A DNA stretch of 64,000 bases from Oreochromis niloticus (GCF_001858045.2 NC_031967.2:5574160-5638159); one strand, 5' to 3'; numbered from the stretch's first letter, positions 34,256-49,050 are shown. Numbers and translations: made by a program. The notes: generated by a model not told the origin, from the letters alone.

Positions 34256-36857
34256 GTTATTTATGAGTCCTCAGTAAAAAAATATGACAATGCAGTTTCA
34301 AAATAATCTCATTTTATTGTTCAAACAACATGTGGATTAGTAATTTATCCTCTGCCTTACTCTGCTCAGATCAACTGGATGTTGTGTTTATGGCCTCCCA
34401 AACACATGTTGCCAACAGGGAAGTTGGAGAGTGCAACAAACTGTGCAACATGAACACTGATAACATGAATGAACGGCGCTTCTTTTGTATTCTCTGAACT
34501 TTTTTCTTTTTCATTTATCAATGACTATGAACGCCAATATATATCATCAAATAGAAAATATCGGCCTCCACTGAGTGATAAGTTTTTAAATTCCACACCA
34601 TCTTTTATTCCATACAGACCACCACAATCTTTTCATTAGGTCTCTCAGTAATCAGCAATGTCAATTATGAAAGCTTTTTAAAGGGAGTACTGTGTAGGAG
34701 AGGTTATTGAAGCTATTCTTGCTGATCGCATATCAGTTAAAAGATAAAATGTCCTCTGTGGGATGAAAAATCAAGCCAATCAATCAATTGAGCCAAAAAA
34801 AACCTCCATTAAAGGGAGAGAGAAAGACACTGAGCATAAAGCAGATAAATGGCACAGCAGACTCTAAGCCTGCAATTATGCTGTTTCAGAGTTTATTTAC
34901 TGATACTCATACCATAGTATCAATATTAGTCTCATATTCATTATTGCTCTCATGTAGTGTTTTAGTTAATTGATTATTTATTTTTAAAATATCAAAATAG
35001 GCATGTGGTCGTCTGAATTGAGTTTGAACGATTCTTTGTGGAAAAAAGACAATTTGCTTGTCACTTGTGAAAAGCCTCCACTGGCAATAGTTTGACATTT
35101 TTCTTTTACAATGCAAAGCTCTCCAAAAATAAGCAAGCATTGATTAAAGGAACTGAAAAAGGAATTCACCTGCCCTCTTTTTTTCCTCCCTAGTTTGACA
35201 CCGACCTCCTTATTATGCCTTTCATCTTCTATCATGCCTAACCCTCCCTGCCATGGTCACAACCAACACATTACCAATTATAATTTGGTTGCACCTATTT
35301 CTAACATTTCAAGAAGTGTAAGAGCACGTAGACTTGAGATGTGGACATGGAAATTGTGTGTCATTTAAATAAAGAGGGCAACAATTAGGTTTTTCTTTTA
35401 CATTTCCAGAAGAGTAAATTACAGCATCTGTTCATATGGCACACAAGTGAATTTCAGATCACTAATTGGTGCTAAATGCATGGATATGTTCTTACAAACA
35501 AACAAAGGTAGCTCAGGCTATTTAAACAATTTTACAATGTACAGGTTGTTATATTTGTAAGTACACTGTTCTTCTTTTAGTTTCTTTGAGTAAAATACTG
35601 GATCCTACCTGTTCACAAGATCTAAGCTGCTTTGCATTCGTGAAGTGTAAAATGTTTGCTGGGGGCTTGAGAGAATCTGAGCGAATAACTTTGTGTGCAT
35701 GAGTGTGTGTGTGTATCCTGAAGCATGTGTGTGGTTGTCTTGGTGCCTGGAGATGTTTTGGTGGGAAGCACAAGGCTCACTGGCCAGGCCTCAAGACTCT
35801 ACTGTTCCAATTAACCAGCCCAGCAGCCTGCAGCTCTACTGGCCTTATCTGGAGACAGAGAGAGAGAGACGGATGGGGATGGTGGTGGTGGCATGAGTTG
35901 GGACACAGCAAGTGACAGTGGGTTGGAAGGCACACCAAAGAAAGGCTTGAAAGGGTGAAAGGGGGAGACACAGAATGAACGGAGAAGTCACTTCACAGTC
36001 ATGCAACCAGCCAGCGTTTTTGCAAATGCCTGCTTACTTATCATTATTCAACTTCGCTGATCTCTTTAGACACACACTTTCATTTGCTCCTTCCTTCTCT
36101 TCAGATGAGGGGGAACAGTTTTAGAAAGAAAAAAGATCCAGCAAGTTTGTTTAGGAAGGGGGGAACTGAAAGTGTTCACCTGACAGGATTAGAAAATGGT
36201 AGTACATAGTAAATGAGTGGACATTGTTCTGTTTCTATCCTTAAAAATGGCAAACAGCAAAAGCATTATTCTGTTCCTATAGCTACAGCTAAAAGTTAAG
36301 CCAATGTAAGCAGCAGAAGTCTAGTTAAGATTAACATATAAATGTGGGACATGAATTTGCACACCTTGTGTTTTTTGGCCATATACCAAGTTTATTTCCA
36401 AAAAAGAACTAACTAAATAAAAGTTTAATAAAAATTTTGAATCTTACTTGTGCATATATAAAACTAAAAGTGCAATTGCATTTCAACAGCATCATTTGTA
36501 ACATCAGCATCATTATGCTGCTGGCATTGCCACTAGAAAATTGCACCAACAATAAAGGCAACCATTAGCAACTGTGTACGACTGCAACCTCATCTTTCCT
36601 GCATGATAATTGGGGCAACGACTGGCACAATTAGAGGCCATTTCAGATTCTTGAGTAGCCAGTGACAAGAAGCATATCAGCAGCAGCTGAACAGGTATAT
36701 GCTCTCATCTGTAGCAATAAGAATCAGCAATTGTAAAATGTGGGTATGTTAGAGTAGACGAGGAATTAATAATCTATATCTAAGCTATAAGCTATAATAT
36801 AAGCTAAAATCTAATAACACTGAATTTCATTTATTATGCAGGGTTTGGGTGATGAGT
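34256..36857. other. Non-coding stretch
   Basis: AT-rich. Short (GT)n near 35703-35715 and a GA/GGT-rich run at 35854-35892. No supported gene. Confidence 0.45.
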
Positions 36858-36895
36858 GGGGTAGGGTAGCAGGGGTGGGGGTGTGGGGTGGTGGG
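36858..36895 (+). other. Predicted G-quadruplex run
   Basis: Six runs of three or more G separated by one to five bases (G4-TA-G3-TAGCA-G4-T-G5-TGT-G4, then GGTGGG), with two more GGG runs at 36841 and 36847. This meets the usual four-run quadruplex rule with room to spare. Confidence 0.7.
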
Positions 36896-39800
36896 TTCAG
36901 TTCTCATCAGTGAATTATGGATGTAAAGGACAGAGGAAATGAGAGGGACAGCTGATAGTAAAAGTGAGAAAGAGCCAGAGAGGGAGGGGTGGCAACTCTC
37001 AGGCACACGTGGCAATTCAGAGAGAATTGGCTGTGTTAAATGACAGTCGATTACCATCTTAAATATACTGTCAAAAAGCAATTTGCTTCTCTCGTGCCAC
37101 AGGCCTGATATTTGCACCTTATTAGGAAGTCTGCCCTATATTTTAAGACGCCAACCTCCCGACCTCCCTCAGTTTCCATGTACCCATAAGCCAGCTGTCT
37201 AACTGAGGACATTTTTTTTAGGTGAAAGGGAGGTGAATAGAGCTGTGCATAGAAGCCTTTGATATAACAAAGTCCTGTTATGTAACCGCAATTAAAACAC
37301 AGACCAAAGAGGCTCTGCAATACATCGCTGTGTTATTCACACAGACAAAGGTGAGGTTATAATGAAGCTCTAAAGCGTAATCCTTTTGTCGAGATAAATC
37401 ACTGTAGGTTGACTATGGCTATTATAAAAACGATATAAAATGCACAACAGTTTAATTAAAAGAACCTGTTTGACGTCACTTTCTTATTTGTTGACTTCAA
37501 GACCTTATTAAGACAGACTCTAAAATTCTAACAACCACAGCTGCAGATTTGTACATGAAACTTTTCAGTATCCAAGCTACTGTATCAGTGATGCTGCACA
37601 CAAATCAGAAGAACGAAACACATGCACAGTAGAGACCTGGGGACAGGCAGAGGTAATAAACCAGAGCCAGGACATCTTACTCAACATTCCAGCTAAAAGA
37701 GCTCCACTGATCTCGGTGCGCTGATATGATAACAATGAGTCAAGGCTCACCAATATCTGCAGCAGGTGAGCAATGTGTTTAATTTCACAGGCCTTGTAGG
37801 CGCGCTGAGCTCATTACTGGCCTCTCAATTCACTCACTACACTTGGCATATTGATCTGGGTAATATAGTTAAAAAGATGTGTGCTACAAAGACTCCTCAC
37901 CAAGCAGTACATAGTCCAGTTCAAGTGTGCTAGTTCAGTATCAGTTCTGCCTCTACCCACTTCTTTTTTCTTGTCTTTTGAGGAGCTATGAAGGAAACCA
38001 CCAAGAATAACTGATGAAAAATGGAAGTGACACTTCTCTGAAAACACTGATTCAGTTCTCCTTTAGTTCAGCTCTAAATGTGAAAGCGCGGGAACATGCA
38101 CAGGCATGCCATGTCGCTTTGTGACTCAGGACAAAAAAAAATGTGCCAAGAATTTGGTATGAAAAGATATAAGGTGACACACAGCTTTGTGTGTGTGAAC
38201 ATACATGGACATGCTGTTAAAAAAGGGTACAGATAATGCACGTACACTATTTGCAAGTCTCTGAGAAGAAGTATGTTAGAAAAGAAGAGATGAGAAGACA
38301 CAGGGTGTGTTTTTTATTTTAAAAATCACTGATTTCTGTATTTTTTGCGGTAGGGGACAAAGGGGGGATTTGATTATGTAAGCTAATGCTCACTCTCCCC
38401 ATCTGAACAAAAGCTCGCACAGTGGAGAGTGAAATTTTTGAGCATCCGACCTGAACTTGCAAGACAAACTGCATCATCCTACCAACAGCCTCAGTGGGGA
38501 TATTACAGACAGGATAATTTATGACCCCTGCTATAAAATAATATTACACCGGCTGCCTCTGAGGCCAATTGAAACCTCTCAGTGCCTCGCAATTTATTGC
38601 CGAAACCAAGTGGAAAAGCTAAAGGACAATGATCAATACAAAACCGACTACCCATATGCACTGACGGTGACCTTGTAAAATCTGTCCATCTAGGAGGAAA
38701 TGTGAATGTTGTCTCAGGTGAGTTTGTTCAGCCATTTCAAATACTGATGGTCATGTTGTTCTAAGATGAAGTTAATATACAAGCCTATTGATTGCTGGCA
38801 TACCAGTGGTTGTTATGCGCAGTACATTGGTAATGAATGCGTTTACCTGCATTCATTTAACATTAAGCTTTTTCTTATATTAGTTAATCTTTCAGTGCAT
38901 CGACTATAGAGTTGAGCTCAGTGAGAGCAGTCAGTGTCTCAGAAATCTTCTGTTGTGCCAAACATGAAATTAAATTTAGTAAGAGAGTTTGGCTGGATGC
39001 ATAAAGTAATGATGACGCGCTATATATAGGAAGGGTAGAATGCTTTGTGTTTTGTTCTTACATTTACATTGTCATGTGTTTTGTAATTTAGCTGTGAAGT
39101 TTCCATGGAAACTAATTGAAATGTTATGAAAAATACAGTTAATGATCATTTAAAATGCAAAGAAATAAGAAACTGTAAACAAGGTTTAAAAACCTAATTG
39201 TTTTCAGCCGGTGAAATAATATTTCAACTTAGATTTATCATAATATTTTATTTTAGGCAATAAAACTAGGCAACTTCTTCTGAGCATAAATTTACAGAAC
39301 AGAGCCACATATGACAATGGCAATTTTATCTACATAAGACATTTCCTTAGATGAAAACAATGGAAACAGGAAAACAGAACAAAACAAAAACAAAAAAACC
39401 CTACATGTATTATTTGTACGCCTTCATGAGTGAGGTTGTACATGTTAAGCATATAAATAGCAGTTAGTGTCTGCTACCAAGGAATTATAGTAATATCAGT
39501 GTGTATGAAATAAAGCTGGTACCAATGCCAAGAACTTAGCTTTAACCAGAAGAGTTAATGTGTACTTTAACAGACATTTTCATTTTATTTATGTATTTAT
39601 TTATTTATTTTATTAGGTGACACAAACTTAAAACAAAACCGAACATAATTCAAAAAGACAGATGATTTCTGAAATGGCGTATGAACACAAGTTTTGTTCC
39701 AATGCCTGACTGCAATCTCCAGAGTACATTTAGAGTATGTTTTTTGACCACAAAAAAAACCACACTTGATGGATTTCCTGGCCTCTTCAATCACTTATAT

Positions 39801-42800
39801 ACTGGACACCAATCTTCCGATGCTGCCTGTGCATCTTTTGCAGCAGGACTTTTCCGTTCAACATCATATTTTTGCAAAGGCAAACAGTCAAAGAGTGAGC
39901 ATAAAATGTCATGTTTGCAGCCTTCTTCTATAAGCCTTACATAAAGTGTCATTGTCAAAGAAAGTTTAGGAAGGCATTTAGTAGATATGTGACATGTTGG
40001 CTCAGAGACTAAGCTAATGGATTTTTGTAAAGTTGCTTTATGTTTGGGTAAAAACTGCAGAAACATTGGGGAGACTTTGAATCTAAAGTGACAACAATTC
40101 ACAGCCATATTCACAGTCAAATAAAGGATTTGCATATTAAGTTTCATTTGCTTTGGACCGGTATAACCAGTAGCCCAAGTTGCTGTACTCATGGAGATAT
40201 TTACTGCAAGATGGCCTACCACTCGCCTATGGACATGAGATAAAATGAAGGTTGAGTTAAAAGATGGGTGCAGCCAGACTAAGAGTACAGAATAAACTTA
40301 CTTTACTCAATCACTTCATGATCCAGTCTTTCAATCTTTTAAATGTTTGTAAGAAGTGAGGTACATGTATCTCATTTATTACCATAATATTTTCTAAAAA
40401 CTGTGTGCTTTGAGGACAGGGATAAGATGGGTTCACTATATTGTCTGTAGCTGAATATTAAAACATCTTTCTTCACGTTATTTCTTTATCAATCTCCCAC
40501 AATGATCCCTCCAAACTCCCTCCTTCACATTCTTGCCAAGTTGTGACTTGTTCCAAGTTTCAGCTAAATTGCGAAAAAAAGCTAAACGTCAATGCGACAT
40601 CAGTGAACTTAAACAAGCGCTCCATTTTACCAGAAAAATACAGTAAGAACTATTTGCATGTCTAACTGGATATACCTTATAACTCTTACAATTCATACTG
40701 TGGAATGCTCCTGCTGTACGTGTGTATATAAGTGTGCTTGTGTGAGCAGCATAATATGAAACCAGGTGATGGGACTTGGACGTGTGCCTAGGAGCGTTTG
40801 CATGCGTTCAAAAAACATGCCTGCATATTGAGGCACACAATGTGGAGCATTGTGACAAGCATTGCGGGAGATAATGGAGAAAGCCCGAACCATGTTGGGA
40901 GCAGGAAGGTAAGAGGAACAGAGCGGGGAGAGAACATCCAATTCAATTTCGAAATGGTGCCGGCTCACAGTACAAACACAAAGGCTTCATTACAGGAGGA
41001 TCCCTGTTGAAGGCTGGAGCTAATTCACCATCTTCAAGCACAAGAAGAGAAAACATAAGGGAGGGAAGGAGAGAGGGAGCAACAAAGAGATCAGCAAGCC
41101 AAAGAGGTGATGTGACATAACGGCGGGAGAAAGGGGACGGAATCAAGAACAGACCCAGCAGCAGTTATTCTGCTCTGAAGGAGAGAGTGTCCACGACCAA
41201 AAGTGCCACTAAGAGCATACTAATGCCCTATTAGAATGTAGCACTGAGCAGGAGAGTAATGACTCCCATTATGTGTCGCCACACATGTGCGAACCAGGAG
41301 CATGTTATTGCATTTATAAATCTGGTTAAGTGATCAACATTATAAATAAATGACTAGTTGCCCGGAGCATGGATGAGGCTAAAAATAGAACTGTGTAATG
41401 ATAAACACAAATGAGATTGCTTTTTCTGTTCTGATTGTGTTTTTCAGATATGTGTTAAATCACTGCTACAGTAACTTTAGGATACTTGTGAAACATTTTG
41501 TTGTTGCTGTTGTTGTTTACATTTATATAGAACCAAAGCAGATGCACTTACTTCCTCCAGGGGATTCTCATTTTCTCAGCCAACAATGCTAAATATCCAC
41601 CAAGTGTCTTATTGATGAACCCATTGATCTGTTCACACAAGAGACTGTTGTCAGGTGACAACCAGAGGACTTCAGTAATAGCGCTATTAGTTTCATGCAG
41701 TGGACAATATGTGTGTGAGAGCAAACGAGCCTTTTGCTAATGGCTGAAGGTCAGTGAATAACTGACCCCCTCCTATCAACCCCACCCCCACACATATGAC
41801 ACAAACTGCGAACCCCTGAAGCACGACTACATTGTAGAGGTGTCTCCTGTGTGCACACGCAAAAACACACAGCAACGCACAAGCGCAGGGCCAGGGAGAA
41901 CACTTGAGCTTTGTGGTCCCAGGTGTAATGCCTCTCAGCTGCGTGTAAATCAAACTGTGGCCAGTGGACAGGATGTTGATGGAAAAAAAAATAAAGAAAT
42001 AAAAAAAACAGAGAGACAGACAGTGAGACACAGACAGAGAGAGACAGAATAGTGTCAGAGCAGATTAAAAATTCATGGCTTTGCTCTTGCTGACGTAAGA
42101 ATGAGTGCCTTCATTTGTTGCCTGTCACCTCTGGGAACTCATGAGACCAATTGGAGGAGGGACAGAAGGACATGAGTGGAACCAAACGGAGAGGCTATAC
42201 CATCAGTTCACAGCGGGCAGCAACAAAAGAGACGAAAAAGAAAGAGGAGAACTGGAAGTGAACTACGATTCACACTCGGGTGTGAAAAGGGTTGAGAGGG
42301 ATTAACATGAGACTTTATTATGTGGAGATTGCACAAACTATAATGGCTCAAATAAAGCCAGGCCTTCAAGATGTGACACACGGACCATGAAAAGAACCAT
42401 TAAGGAACACGGCCCTTGCAAATCACCACTTGCGCTCTAACAATAACTTGGCTAAACACTTTGAACTCGGGAAGAAAATGATCAGCGGCAGAGCAACTTC
42501 TGCCTTTTACAATGCACAAGTAGTGATAGCACATCAGCACATCACAGATAAAACTAAAGATAAGATGAATACAGTATAACGGGTCACAAAACTCCTCCCA
42601 AACCCTCTCCTGTGATTAAAAAGTAGTGTAACTGCAATTAACGAAAGAGATTTTAAATAATTGATTGCATATGAGCTACATGAGAGTGCATCCAATAGAG
42701 CTGACGCCATGGATGTAAATATCCTGCATTGATGAACTGATGTGCAATGTGCAGATGCGTCAGTGTGTGTGTTTGGACAGCTGAAATGATGGTGTGACTA

Positions 42801-43400
42801 GTTGATAATGAGTTTTCATATTCTTGTCATTTGTTTTAAATAACAAAAGTAGTGAATAGCTGTAATTATAATACTTTCAGCAGGGGCGAGTAAAAAAAAA
42901 AGCAAAAAAGAAAACAAAGAAAGTACAACTCCAATTAAATATTGCTAATTCTGATATTTAAATCCAATCATTAGTCACTGTTTGTCTTGCGTAACATATT
43001 TGGAGTGATTACTCACTCTTGTTGTGAATCATTAAGACAGCTGGAAATCCTACCACTGCTACCACAGTGATAATTTAATAACACAGCTATCCACTTTGAT
43101 CATGATGTTATAGCTTTGCTATTCTAACACCTAAAACACCTAAACTAACATAACCTGACATAATGGAACAAACACGGAACAACTGTGTATTAAATGCAAA
43201 ACATTAACAAAACATTTAACAATAATAAATGGGTGAAGTGGAGACTGTATTATTTATACAAAGAATCAAAAATGGGACAATAGAACTGGTAAAAAAACAA
43301 AAAACAAAAAAAAAAAACATACTTGAGGCTTACTTACTCAAGAAATAGTTTAATTTACCTAAAACTGAAATTGATCACGTCCAGTTCTCAGGTAAATTCA
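36896..43400. other. Non-coding stretch
   Basis: About 6.5 kb with no supported gene. Minus-strand frames at 39597-39794 and 39791-40222 are adjacent but in different frames, and show no recognisable domain. A-rich and GA-rich runs occur at 41983-42050 and an A-rich run at 43290-43318. Confidence 0.45.
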
Positions 43401-43438
43401 TTAAACCCATAATGCCTTGTGGCAGCCAGGCAACAAGT
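43401..43438. repeat. Left copy of 38-base direct repeat around a SINE
   Basis: Matches 43640-43677 at 37 of 38 positions (the single difference is C for A after GGCAG). Interpreted as a target-site duplication. Confidence 0.85.
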
Positions 43439-43639
43439 TAGGGATAGCTCAGTAGGTAGAGTGGTGGCCCCATGATTGGAAGGTCAGGGGTTTGATTCCC
43501 CTGAACAGCTACCCTTAGGGACGGTACTTTGTGCAAGGGACCGTCTCTATACACTGCAGCCCACTGCTTCACTGAGTGAATGGGTTAAATACAGAGAGAA
43601 ATTTCCCCACAGGGATCAATAAAGTACATATATATATTT
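43439..43639 (+). mobile_element. tRNA-derived SINE with long flanking duplication
   Basis: Head GGGATAGCTCAGTAGGTAG (box A) and GGGGTTTGATTCCCC (box B, one change from consensus) resemble a tRNA. The body TGTGCAAGGGACCGTC and the tail CACAGGGATCAATAAAGTAC followed by TA/T repeats end it. The tail differs from those of the other SINEs in the window, so it probably used a different LINE partner. It sits exactly between two 38-base direct repeats. Confidence 0.85.
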
Positions 43640-43677
43640 TTAAACCCATAATGCCTTGTGGCAGACAGGCAACAAGT
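43640..43677. repeat. Right copy of 38-base direct repeat
   Basis: Partner of 43401-43438, one mismatch. Confidence 0.85.
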
Positions 43678-46600
43678 CATTTAACCCACAAACAGAAGTA
43701 GGTATGAATGAATGAACCTTTGTAGGTCTCTGTATTATACGGCAATGTAAGGATATTAAAGCATATAAAATTATTATCAATAAATCAGAAAAGAATCATA
43801 AAATAATTACAGCTGACTCAGTAAAATCTTTATGAAAATACAGTCATTAATAGTCTATGGTACTCTCCATTTTTCATAAGACTTCCAACACAGCAGACTA
43901 AATGTCCCCCTTTTCTGAAGAACATCAGATTATAAAATCAAATCACTCATTTTACTCTATATTTTGATTTGACTAGATATTTAGGTGTATTTCAAGGTAA
44001 AGCCCCCAAAATCCAATTAACCGTCATGTTTTATTGCACAGAGATAATAATAGTTCCCTATTGTTTTATTGTCATAACTAGTTGAGATCAGGAGACCATT
44101 AATTGATTGACTGATTGTAATCTATGTATCACATAGGCACATCTGTGGGAGCCAGAATTCTGGCTGGGGTGTACAGGAATACTTATGTCATACATTGATA
44201 TGCAGATCAACTTATTTGTAAGAGTTTATGTAATGTGGTTTTTTTCTGGATTTTTGCTTGATATTCTGTCCCTGTTGACTAAAATGAAACTACCTTAAAA
44301 TTAGAGTATCAAACTTAGCAGTAAGTTTCTCCCACTGTATAAAGAGTACATGTTTACGCGATAATTATTTACACTTCCAACAATTATGAAAACAAGCTAA
44401 ATCAGGATTATTACTCTTTTGCATTCACCTTTTCTACAGAGCTCTTATTTTGTCTTGTGCTATAAATTCAGTGCAGCCTCTCCCTTTAGAGAAGTGCACC
44501 TGCTTTTAAGCCCCAACTCACACACTCACAGCTCAAGCCAAGAAAACTCAGAGTCAACAAAATCTATGTAGAGGAAATAAAAGCCATGGGTTTATGCATA
44601 TGAACCTACAGAAGGATTACTGTAGTAATGGCTGAAAGCAGGTGCATCTGTCTCAAGACTGCCAAATGTCTCCCATCCAGTCTACTTTTGGTTGCTTGAC
44701 AGTAGTGTTAGTTTCTGTCTGCTCTGGCAGCTCCCATCACTCTCTTCTGTAGCTGCCATGTAAGTCTCCCAGGTTCACTGCCACCTGTGACTTTCTGTGT
44801 TTCCATCAGCACCCTCAAACATGAAGCCATGGAGGCAGGCCAGCAGAGACCAGCTGCCTATCCAAATTGGGCTTGATAGTCTCAATGGATTACCCATTAA
44901 CCCATTATTATATAATCATGATTGCAACCCTTGGTATATTCAACAGGACCTATATATACCAAGTATTCCAGTTTTGACTTAATCTTTTATGCTATTATTT
45001 CCAATAATCATCAGTGAATATTATAGCTATGAAAAATATGAAATATTAAGTATCAATATTACAAAAATGTTCTTTTGTGCATCAAGTGAGGATTAAGGTA
45101 TGCCGATCAATATGAAGAGATATTTGAGATGCTGAAAAGCACTCACAATATGTGTGTCAGTGCTGAGTAAAAGTTTCCTGTGAAATCTGTTTGGTCTAAA
45201 AAATCTAACACGCCTCTAGACTCAAATGCATGTTCATTTAATAACTGACAGTCTTCATTCTCAACATCTGAAAGTTTCAAGTTGAAATTTGTTGTAAAAG
45301 AAAACCTTAAATAATCTAACAATGTAAAGACAAATATAGTGCAAATATAATACAGGTAATTGGATGCAATAACAGACGTAGGTATTACAATAGGCCAGTC
45401 GCAGTTACTTTAAAAGGAGTGAACAATCAGTTTAACATTACCTGGGAAAGTAAAAATGTCATGGTCATACATGAGCTGATAATGAAGGTCCGCTGAAGTA
45501 CTTTGGAGGCACTGAATGAGCCCAAGGCTAGTCTACCTCCCCAGGCTCAGCCAAGGCTAACACATCAGGAGGAAAAAACTGTCATATACATTTAATGTTT
45601 AGTCAAATATTGTCATTAAGATTTGCTGTAATAAGATATAATTATATGACCAGGGACAAAGGACATTTTTAGACAAATGAATATTATTTTAAAGCAAGCA
45701 ATTTTCAGTTTTTCACACTTTGTTGCACTAAGTTATTGCTGTTACATTTAAAAACAAAAATAGTAAAGCAGTTGATGTATAAATGTATTTATGTTGGTTT
45801 ATTCTGTTTTTGCTTTTTGTGAGTCTATAACACTCATTATCCCAGTTAGCAATACATCATTTTGAATATTAAGCATAAATCATTCTGATGCCACTCTTGG
45901 AACTGAATGTACTACAATTTTAAATTAAAAATCATAGATGTGTAAAAACATTGCAGGCTGACAATAGGATGATGTAACCAATACTGCTGCAAATGTGCAG
46001 CTCTTTGAGGTTTGATGCATTATTTCTCAGTTTTTTAATAAGGAGAGTTGCTAATTTTGCCAAATGTTTTTTCATTATCATTATTATTATTGATTAAAAG
46101 ATTTTCTGCAAGTTTGCAAATCTGTTATCTGATTTCACGGCATTTATCGTTGTGGATTGCACCCTAAACAACAACTAAATTTTTCTTAGGGTCCCATGAA
46201 GGCTTTGTATGCACTATTTTAGAAATGCAATAATGTATAACAGGGTTTGATTTGATGTAGCCTGATGCCTTAGGACAGTAAAAAAAAAAAAAAAAAAAAA
46301 AAAAAGATTCACTGACCAGCTAATTCTAATTGTCCATCTGAACCAGTGACAGTGTTGCCACCATTTGAATTTACTTGTGAAGCATTGAAATTCAATGATT
46401 AAATGAATCCTCACTAACAAGTATTTTTTGGATGGAAAGTATTGTTTTTAAGGAAAAGATAAAACTGACGTGGCATGTATGCAAACTGCTTGCTTAGTGT
46501 CTTAATATTTTTTTGTGGACCAGCAAAATTATGCAAGTAAAAGTTTGATCCAGCCTGGAGGAACAAGTTTTTCTTGTCAATGAGACATTGAGTTCAATAA

Positions 46601-49013
46601 ATCTTAAATTAAAAATAAAATAAAGTACGTTAAAAAATACTAGTTAGCAGTCCAAATGAAGTACTAAAGTATTTCAGTACTTCGTTTGGCCTGCTTGGTA
46701 CATGCTGACTACACCTTTCACTATAACCCAGTCTGAGTAAAATAAAAGTCAGTCTATACTTAGAAGATGAAGACATGAAGGGCAGGCAAGAACGGAAGCG
46801 GCTGAGCGAGAATAAAAAGGGTAAAGAAAAGCCTAAGGGTATCAGGAGGAGCTAGGGCTGGAAAAGATGATGCGGATGATTAACGATGCCAGCTCCAAAT
46901 GGATGAAAAAAATATGGGCACTGTCTGGTTTGCATTGTTGGGGAGACCCAGAGGCAGAGATATAGGTAGCTGATGCTGACCCCAGGGCAAGAGCGAAACT
47001 TGACACAAAAGCAGCAGTCCTTCAGCACCTTCTCCTTCACCACCATCAATATTATTTTCTTCTCCTTGCTGCAGAGTAACTCACAGATGACCTTTCAAGA
47101 ACAGAAGACAGTCATCACTAACTTGCTTCAATTTGTCTTCGAAGGATTTGTGCAAATCAGATTTCATTAAAAAACACAGTATAACCTCTATTCCTTTGAA
47201 ATCGGATGATCAAGGATAATATGAGCGTAGACATCACATTTCAACATAATTGCAGTTTGACTTTTTAGTCTTCGAATGTTTGTTAAGAAGCACTGAGAAC
47301 AAATCATTAGGGAAAGAGGGAAACACGATTTCATGGAAGCTGCAGCTTCCTCAGGACTGGAGGTGAGGGAGTTGCTCGACTGACTGATTGCTGCCTTTGA
47401 AGCTGAAGGACTTGATCAATTATTAAACAGGATCTTTTAACAAGGTAAAGTGCCTTGACTAGAGGCTATAAAGCTACCCCATAAAGATATGTATAGCTTG
47501 TCTGCCCAGTAGAATAATGCATACTAAAAGTCACAATATGCATTTTTGAGTGCACAGAACAGCACCCATAGATATTAGGGTCAGTGCTTGTACCTGCAGT
47601 TGTTTCATTAACCTTTGACATACGTGTGTGCCAAACTCACTAGCCAAGGGTAATTCTGATTTTAAATATACTGCAACAATAAGCGTACCAGTGACACGAT
47701 ATAGTCACAATAACTACATGTCCTAATTTTAATATGTTACATTTTGGTTGATGGCTAAAGGTTAGAGCATCACTAAGCCTTTTAAACCACTGTCTTTTTT
47801 CGTAAAGTGCGGATAGTGGATAATAGTCAAAAATTGATTAAGTGCAGCTTTAATCCACAGGACTGTCATCAACAACAGTGGGTCTGACTCTGTACGTACC
47901 TCCCTTGCACTGAATTATGCACACAGTACACTCTGATTTCCTTGACTAACAATTCTTCTGTAATCAATAAGCCCCTCAACTGTTCACTCCACTGCTCTCC
48001 TTTTTTTCAGTAACTCTTGCTTCCTTTAATCCATTCGGTTTTCTGGTCATATTTAAAAACATATGGACGTTCCAGAAAATAGTGAAGAAACCTTGTAATT
48101 GCCTAACAACAAAGGAGTGTTGTGTTTGTCTTTAATGGTGCAGGGGTGTGTAAGGCACATAATTAAACCATTTTCACCTCGTTTTCAACATTTATTTGCA
48201 GCAGGCTGGCATAATATCTGAGTGCACAAAAAGATTTGTGGAGAAGGCTGTAATTTTCTTCAACTAATGGTAAAAGCAAACATCTGGGATGTGGTTTAGG
48301 TTTTTTTAGTTTTTATTGTTTGTTTGGGTTTTTTTTTTTCAATATTATGCTTTTTCTTTTTACACTTTTGCTTCACTAAAAAAAGAACACTTTTGTCTAG
48401 ACCAGTCGTTGTACACTTGTCACTCAACAGCACCTTTGCATGAACGCACAACCACCAGTTCAAACAAAGGCACATCTATTTGCTCTACCATTTGACACCC
48501 CATATAAGATTTCAAACATGGAGAGAGAATGTGCAAACATCACTGATGGTCAGTAAGGTGACTTCAGCTGACTTCATCTTAATGGTGCACTTTACCAAGC
48601 ACCACTCCATAACAGTTCAGTTAATTGAACTGGGGACAGAGAGCATGTTGAAAGAAAGATTAGATTTGATGAGAAAATATTCAGTTTGCACAATTGCAGC
48701 TTTAATTAAAACCAGGATTGACTAAAGAGGAAGGGAAGCCACTGGCCAATAAAGGTAAAGGTTATCATCCTGGTGGACAAACATGAAATATGATAAGTAA
48801 ATATAATAACTGCTTTGAATAAAACTGATGAGCATAGTGCTGCTCTGAGCAATTTATATGCAATTTAAACCCATGTTGAAAACAAGTCAGTTATGATGCA
48901 AGTTGATGATATATTGCTGAGTATAATGGAAACTCTTTCTTTATAACCAACCCTAAAGATGTTCTTCCATGAGCACAAAATCTTGAAAGATCTTTAAGGT
49001 AATTCCCCATTTA

Positions 49014-49016
<3 letters not shown>
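43678..49016. other. Non-coding stretch
   Basis: AT-rich with a 26-base A run at 46280-46305, a T-rich stretch at 48301-48339 and no supported gene. The A run is not preceded by anything recognisable as a retroposed gene. Confidence 0.45.

Positions 49017-49048
<32 letters not shown>
49017..49048. repeat. (TA)n microsatellite
   Basis: About 15 uninterrupted TA units. Confidence 0.95.

Positions 49049-49050
<2 letters not shown>

Noticed and set aside
39597..40222. Two adjoining minus-strand frames of 143 and 65 residues
   Set aside because: They lie in different frames, share no family I recognise and have no transposon ends around them. Likely chance frames.
43439..43510. Possible tRNA gene
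   Set aside because: Same reasoning: a tRNA-like head followed by a SINE body and tail between flanking direct repeats.
46280..46305. Long A run as the tail of a processed pseudogene
   Set aside because: The sequence before it shows no coding similarity, poly(A) signal or flanking duplication.
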